Source: Fimbriimonadaceae bacterium
GTDB lineage: Bacteria > Armatimonadota > Fimbriimonadia > Fimbriimonadales > Fimbriimonadaceae
DNA length: 64,000 nucleotides
Direction: 5' to 3'
NCBI GenBank assembly: GCA_019638675.1
Contig: JAHBTE010000001.1
Coordinates: 466,605 to 530,604, forward strand
Shown here: positions 60,357-64,000 of the stretch, piece by piece
Position numbering within the stretch: the first letter of the stretch is position 1
Layout: each line of letters starts with the position of its first letter
Translations under genes and position numbers: made by a program
Notes under the pieces: model-generated
Database searches by the model: none
What the model was told of the DNA's origin: nothing
What the model saw: only the letters and a program-made list of their open reading frames with translations

Positions 60357-61341
60357 AGCAACTGTAACGGAACCTCAAGGCTGGCGACCTTCTAAGCCAC
60401 TGGTCGTATTTTTTGGCGGATGTGCTTTATTGTTCGTTTTGCGGCTGATTCTCGGATTCGTGGCGGTGCCGCCACAAGTTGCGATGGTGCTCAGTATTCT
60501 GACAACCGCGATTTTTATTCTGGTGCCGATCATCGCATTGTTTGCCGGAGCCGCGGCAGATTGGAAGCCAGGCAAAGCGTGGATCCTCTTGCTTGTCGGG
60601 GGAGTTTTGCACGGCGGAAACTTCGTGCTGATGCGGCAAGTAAAACTTGATCCGATTGCGGCACTACTTTCGCAAAATCTGATGCAGTTTGGGATGCTCT
60701 GCTGGACTCTTGGTTTGGGAGTATTGGTTTCGATACTGATTCGTGAAAAAAATATGCTTTTGCCGATTGCTCTGTTTTTGGCGGGAATGGATGCGTTGCT
60801 GATCTTAGCTCCCATGACTCCCCAAGCTCAGATCGTTGCGCAGAATCCGGAAATTGTCGGAAACATGGGATTGCGAATCCCCAGCGTGAAAAGCACGACA
60901 CCGGAAAATCCAAATGTTCCAGTGGGAGTCAACGATCTAGGTTATGTCGGCCCAGCGGATTTATTTATCAGTGCCATGTTCTTTGCTGCGATGTTCCGCT
61001 ACAAAATGAGGGCGAAAGAAACGGCAACTTGGCTCGGGCCGGTTTTACTCGGCTATCTGTTTATCGTCTTCGCGACTTCTATGCCTTTGCCTGCACTTGT
61101 GCCAATTGGCTTAACCGTCTTGATCATCAATTGGCGCGAATTCCAGATGAAGAAGGATGAAAAAGCCGCAACGTGGCTTGTTGCGTTTATTGCTTTGGCA
61201 ATGGCAGGTTACGGTCTATATGCTCGGATCACTTACAAGCCGCCAGCGTTGCCAGCTGAGCCTTTGCAAATGGATCCTTCCCAAGCACCGCCAAAACCGG
61301 GAGACTTGCCTCCGCAAGCGCCACCGGATCAAAACCGGTAG
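60346..61341 (+). CDS. Polytopic membrane protein with proline-rich tail
   Basis: Unrecognised 331-aa protein with about eight hydrophobic segments (for example LVVFFGGCALLFVLRLILGF, VAMVLSILTTAIFILVPIIA, MLLPIALFLAGMDALLILAP, LVPIGLTVLIINW, WLVAFIALAMAGYGLYA). A soluble loop lies near residues 165-205. The final 32 residues (LPAEPLQMDPSQAPPKPGDL...) are Pro-rich and disordered. The last 113 bp overlap the convergent HMG-CoA lyase gene. It starts 11 bp inside the glycosyltransferase gene and may act with it at the membrane. Confidence 0.7.
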   Translation: MSAEATVTEPQGWRPSKPLVVFFGGCALLFVLRLILGFVAVPPQVAMVLSILTTAIFILVPIIALFAGAAADWKPGKAWILLLVGGVLHGGNFVLMRQVKLDPIAALLSQNLMQFGMLCWTLGLGVLVSILIREKNMLLPIALFLAGMDALLILAPMTPQAQIVAQNPEIVGNMGLRIPSVKSTTPENPNVPVGVNDLGYVGPADLFISAMFFAAMFRYKMRAKETATWLGPVLLGYLFIVFATSMPLPALVPIGLTVLIINWREFQMKKDEKAATWLVAFIALAMAGYGLYARITYKPPALPAEPLQMDPSQAPPKPGDLPPQAPPDQNR

Positions 61342-62131
61342 CCAGTCCGTTGCGCTCGGCAAAATAAACTAAATCTTCAGTCGCCAGGTTTCCACCCGCT
61401 CCGGGGGCGTAAGGGCATCCGCCAAGGCCGGCCGCACTGGAATCGAAGGCTCGATATCCTCGGTCTAGCATTGCGCTGACGTTGGCGATTGCAGTTCCGC
61501 GAGTATCATGGAAATGCCAAACGATTTTTGACTTTTCGGTCAAGTGTTCTATCAAACTTGCGACTTTAGTGATTTCGTTAGGAACGGCTACCCCAATCGT
61601 ATCGCCTAAGCTGAGTTCATCCACCCCCAAATCTAGTAGCTTTTCGCAAACTGTTGCAACTTGTTCTGGAGCAATCTTGCCCGCAATCGGACATTGAACG
61701 ATAGTTGAAACATATGCCCTTACAAATCCGCTGGGAATAGCCTGCCTGTAAGCTGAGATAACACGGGCAAACACTTCAAGAGACTCGTCAATCGACATAT
61801 TGATATTGTTTTTGACAAAGTCCTCGCTCGCGGCGGTGAATAGGGCAATCGCTTGAACCTTGTTTTCAATTGCTCGCTCAAGTCCTTTTTCGTTCGGAAC
61901 CAAAGTTGATATACGGACTGGCAGATCACCAATTTCGCTCAATAAATCGCCAGCATCGGCAAGTTGCGGAACCCATTTGGGATGCACAAAGCTGGTGGCT
62001 TCAATTTCCTTTGTGCCAGCCTTTGCGAGCGCACGGATAAAGTCTGCCTTTACCGATGTAGGGACGGCTATTTTTTCGTTCTGCAAACCGTCGCGAGGAG
62101 AAACCTCAATGATCCGAATTGAGTCACTCAC
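61229..62131 (-). CDS. mvaB: Hydroxymethylglutaryl-CoA lyase
   Basis: Cleaves HMG-CoA to acetoacetate and acetyl-CoA, the last step of leucine catabolism. The 300-aa TIM-barrel protein has the family signatures IIEVSPRDGLQNEK, IEATSFVHPKWVPQLADA, and the metal/catalytic block VWHFHDTRGTAIANVSAMLD. The catalytic Cys loop is GLGGCPYAPGAGGNLATED. It overlaps the biotin carrier gene by 8 bp upstream and the convergent membrane-protein gene by 113 bp at the 3' end. Its C-terminus has normal family length, so the overlap appears genuine. Confidence 0.93.
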   Translation of the reverse strand: MSDSIRIIEVSPRDGLQNEKIAVPTSVKADFIRALAKAGTKEIEATSFVHPKWVPQLADAGDLLSEIGDLPVRISTLVPNEKGLERAIENKVQAIALFTAASEDFVKNNINMSIDESLEVFARVISAYRQAIPSGFVRAYVSTIVQCPIAGKIAPEQVATVCEKLLDLGVDELSLGDTIGVAVPNEITKVASLIEHLTEKSKIVWHFHDTRGTAIANVSAMLDRGYRAFDSSAAGLGGCPYAPGAGGNLATEDLVYFAERNGLATGFDPVALAEASLPVLAVLGKDPFAKAQLATLAACK

Positions 62132-62561
62132 CGGGCGCCGTCACCTTGACGAGAAGTTGACCATCGGTTACCTGATCGCCCTTTGCCACGTTCAATTCGC
62201 TTACAATGCCATCAATACCAGCGGTGACTGGTTGCTGCATTTTCATTGCTTCCAAAATCAACAGTTGATCGCCTTTGGCAACTTTGTCACCGGTTTTGAC
62301 CAACACTTCAACAATCATCCCAGGCATCGGTGCCCGGCCCTCGCCACTGGAAACGCCGCCGCTTGCTTTTCGGGTTGCGGAGAACTTTTCAACTTCGTAA
62401 ACCCGCCCGCCGACGGATACATAGGTTTTGTCGCCTTGGCGCACGACAACCGCGGTTCTTGCGCCTTCGGGCGTTTGAACTCGGAGCCGATCTCCATCTT
62501 GCCGAATTGTTGCCCCTGATTCGACCAAATCGAACTCAACACCATCTACGAGAACCTTCAT
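62124..62561 (-). CDS. Biotin carboxyl carrier protein domain
   Basis: A 145-aa biotinyl carrier. The C-terminal biotinyl domain has the canonical EAMKM lysine site in QLLILEAMKMQQPV, preceded by APMPGMIVEVLVKTGDKVAKGD. The N-terminal half (MKVLVDGVEFDLVESGATIR...) resembles the carrier subunits of acyl-CoA carboxylases or oxaloacetate decarboxylase. The ATG at 62561 has GGTGAG 6 bases upstream and overlaps the previous stop (ATGA); a longer upstream reading (to 62681) is rejected. With mvaB alongside, a methylcrotonyl-CoA carboxylase partner is plausible, but no carboxylase subunit is in the window. Confidence 0.9.
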   Translation of the reverse strand: MKVLVDGVEFDLVESGATIRQDGDRLRVQTPEGARTAVVVRQGDKTYVSVGGRVYEVEKFSATRKASGGVSSGEGRAPMPGMIVEVLVKTGDKVAKGDQLLILEAMKMQQPVTAGIDGIVSELNVAKGDQVTDGQLLVKVTAPGE

Positions 62562-63271
62562 CGACTGCTCACCATTCTTGCGGCTTTTGCGTCCAACACA
62601 GCTTGAATAAACGCGGAGAACAGCTTTTCCGAATCCTCGCCTTCTGTGCGTTCTGGATGCCACTGCACTCCCACGAACCAACGACCCGAGGTGCTTTCAA
62701 TTGCTTCAACGGTTCCATCTTCGTGCCAAGCCGATACTCTCAAATTCTCTCCAGTTTTATCTACGGCTTGATGATGCCAACTCTTGCCTTGGGCTGAGTC
62801 TCCAAGAATCCCGGCAAGCCGGGTGTCTGGCTCGATTCGGTAATTTTGAATTGGATCGCCACGGTGATAATCCTCACCAACCACATCCGGCAAGTGCTGA
62901 ATCAAGCTTCCGCCAAGGTGGACGTTCAACAGTTGGCAACCGTAGCAGATTCCAAGAACCGGAACTTCTGGTCGCAAGTGATCGAAAATTCCGAGCTCAG
63001 TGTTTGTGCGTTCGGGATTTTCGATGGTGACTTCCGGATGGTTTTCTTCACCCCAATTACTTGCGTCGATATCGTTTCCGCCGGGGATGATGAGCCCATC
63101 GAGAATTGGACCGAGATATACAAAATCTGCCCCAGGTGGGATCAAGATCGGAACTCCGCCCGCTTCAATTACTCGATCAGCGTAATCGCGTTCCAAGTAA
63201 ATCCGACCATGCTCCCGCCCGCTGCGCGGGCTCGTCATAGTTGCGGCCGAAATCCCGATGATCGGCTTCAT
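62558..63271 (-). CDS. Class I glutamine amidotransferase-like hydrolase (PuuD-type)
   Basis: A 237-aa member of the gamma-glutamyl-GABA hydrolase/peptidase C26 family. N-terminal KPIIGISAATMTSPRSGREHGRIYLERDY, DGLIIPGGNDIDASNW, nucleophile Cys in VLGICYGCQLLNVHLGGSL, and catalytic His-Glu in GVQWHPERTEG. PuuD itself cleaves gamma-glutamyl-GABA in putrescine degradation. The substrate here is not certain given the acyl-CoA context. It overlaps both neighbours by 4 bp. Confidence 0.88.
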   Translation of the reverse strand: MKPIIGISAATMTSPRSGREHGRIYLERDYADRVIEAGGVPILIPPGADFVYLGPILDGLIIPGGNDIDASNWGEENHPEVTIENPERTNTELGIFDHLRPEVPVLGICYGCQLLNVHLGGSLIQHLPDVVGEDYHRGDPIQNYRIEPDTRLAGILGDSAQGKSWHHQAVDKTGENLRVSAWHEDGTVEAIESTSGRWFVGVQWHPERTEGEDSEKLFSAFIQAVLDAKAARMVSSR

Positions 63272-64000
63272 GAATTCACCAGTTGGCGAATTCCCTCTAC
63301 ATTTGATTTGATCGCGTTCAGGAATTCAGCACCACCAACTCCATTAATCAATCGGTGGTCAATCGTGATGCCGATATTCGCACATCGCTGAACCGTGAGC
63401 TTGCCTGGTTCATCGTTCGCCAGACCGTTGTAGACCTCGCCGAGGAAGATTGTCGCGACTCCAGGAGGAACCACGACCGCCATTGCTTCCCGAATACCGT
63501 GACCCTGCATATTCGTGATGCTGAGCGTCACCGATTCGTCGGCTTGATCTTTCCCGTCTCGTGCAAGATTGATCTGGCTTCGGACGTTGGTGGCAAACGT
63601 CTTCCAGTCCAGAGTGTCTGCGTTCTCAACTACAGCGACTACGAGTTCGTCACCGGGCAGAGCGACGGCAATTCCAAGCTGGATGTGGTCATAAGTGCGG
63701 ATGTTAGAGTCACCCACCATGGTTGACCGCATGATCGGGTGATCAGCGGCGGCTTTGGCCACTGCGTAAGCGAAGTAAGTGAAGCTGCTCGGTTGGAAAT
63801 CTCCGCCTGCCGCTTTTTGCTCATCGCGGAGTGATTCGATCTCTCCCCAGTTCGCCACGACCGACATCATGCCAGGCACAACGAGTTGGTTCCCACGCTG
63901 CAACCTGCTCGAAAGTACACGTTGCTTGCCACCCATCGGTTGTTCTGAATAAGATTTGCCAGAACTCGACTTGCCCGCCTTCGCAGTTGGAGTAGCGACT
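63268..64000 (-). CDS. 2-oxo acid dehydrogenase E2 acyltransferase, 5' partial
   Basis: The C-terminal part of a dihydrolipoyl acyltransferase (E2). The frame stays open to the right edge, so the lipoyl and subunit-binding domains lie outside. The visible part begins with an Ala/Ser/Gly/Lys linker, then the catalytic domain: SSFTYFAYAVAKAAADHPIM, IQLGIAVALPGDELVVAVV, SVTLSITNMQGHGIREAMAVVVPPGVATIFLG, and the active-site DHRLINGVGGAEFL. The usual HRxxDG motif reads HRLING (Asp to Asn). Translationally linked to the amidotransferase gene (4-bp overlap). The oxo-acid specificity cannot be told. Confidence 0.88.
   Translation of the reverse strand, partial: VATPTAKAGKSSSGKSYSEQPMGGKQRVLSSRLQRGNQLVVPGMMSVVANWGEIESLRDEQKAAGGDFQPSSFTYFAYAVAKAAADHPIMRSTMVGDSNIRTYDHIQLGIAVALPGDELVVAVVENADTLDWKTFATNVRSQINLARDGKDQADESVTLSITNMQGHGIREAMAVVVPPGVATIFLGEVYNGLANDEPGKLTVQRCANIGITIDHRLINGVGGAEFLNAIKSNVEGIRQLVNS

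Overview
The window looks like a housekeeping stretch of a mid-GC, Gram-negative-type (diderm) bacterium, most likely an Armatimonadota member close to Fimbriimonadia. The lineage is an inference. It rests on the prepilin-like secreted protein at the left edge (helix AILAAILFPVFAQAK, then a SNIKQMG...YMADYDD segment typical of that phylum), several secreted propeller and lipoprotein genes, and an LPS operon (lpxK, an LpxL-type acyltransferase, two GT9 heptosyltransferase-like genes, rfaE2). I see no insertion sequence, prophage, CRISPR array or rRNA. Two tRNA genes are present (Val-GAC, Lys-UUU).

Layout. 1-8.7 kb: partial prepilin-like gene and small lipoprotein, aconitase with a palindromic operator candidate, a secreted unknown, uvrC, a VanZ-family protein and a propeller lipoprotein. 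8.8-14.6 kb: ileS-lspA, a small basic protein, tRNA-Val, a glycosylasparaginase-type hydrolase and a triple YHS/TRASH metal-binding protein. 14.7-22.3 kb: ilvC, two unrecognised AT-richer genes, a phosphodiesterase, cysS and a TPR protein. 22.5-29.8 kb: split transaldolase/phosphoglucose isomerase pair, a TetR regulator, a large secreted zinc metalloprotease and a thioesterase. 29.9-35.5 kb: ftsE-ftsX-LytM peptidase, then efp, a cysteine-rich membrane protein and an RtcA homologue lacking its catalytic His. 35.5-42.8 kb: nitroreductase with promoter/operator, tRNA-Lys, purM, an FHA protein, thiN, dnaA with a possible oriC/autoregulatory region, a creatininase-family amidase, a small barrel-like protein and an SPFH protein. 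42.8-49 kb: mtaB, an unknown, then the LPS operon. 49-54 kb, leftward: hflX-prmC-def-fmt (translation and ribosome functions) and a propeller protein. 54-61.3 kb: FmdB zinc ribbon-tdk, two secreted relatives, DUF2905-HAD-queA, an HTH protein, a GT4 glycosyltransferase and a membrane protein. 61.2-64 kb, leftward: a partial E2 acyltransferase, a class I glutamine amidotransferase, a biotin carrier protein and HMG-CoA lyase, suggesting branched-chain amino acid/acyl-CoA catabolism.

Genes are densely packed, with many 4-bp ATGA-type overlaps. Several internal operon genes use TTG, GTG or (apparently) ATC starts behind good Shine-Dalgarno (SD) sequences. Many operon-leading genes have weak or no SD.

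I found no obvious wholly new defence or mobile system. The strongest leads are the apparent ATC start of the second heptosyltransferase, the RtcA homologue with replaced catalytic residues beside a two-CW-like cysteine membrane protein, the secreted domain shared by the metalloprotease and two small proteins, and the split Tal/Pgi pair. All calls come from reading the sequence without database searches.
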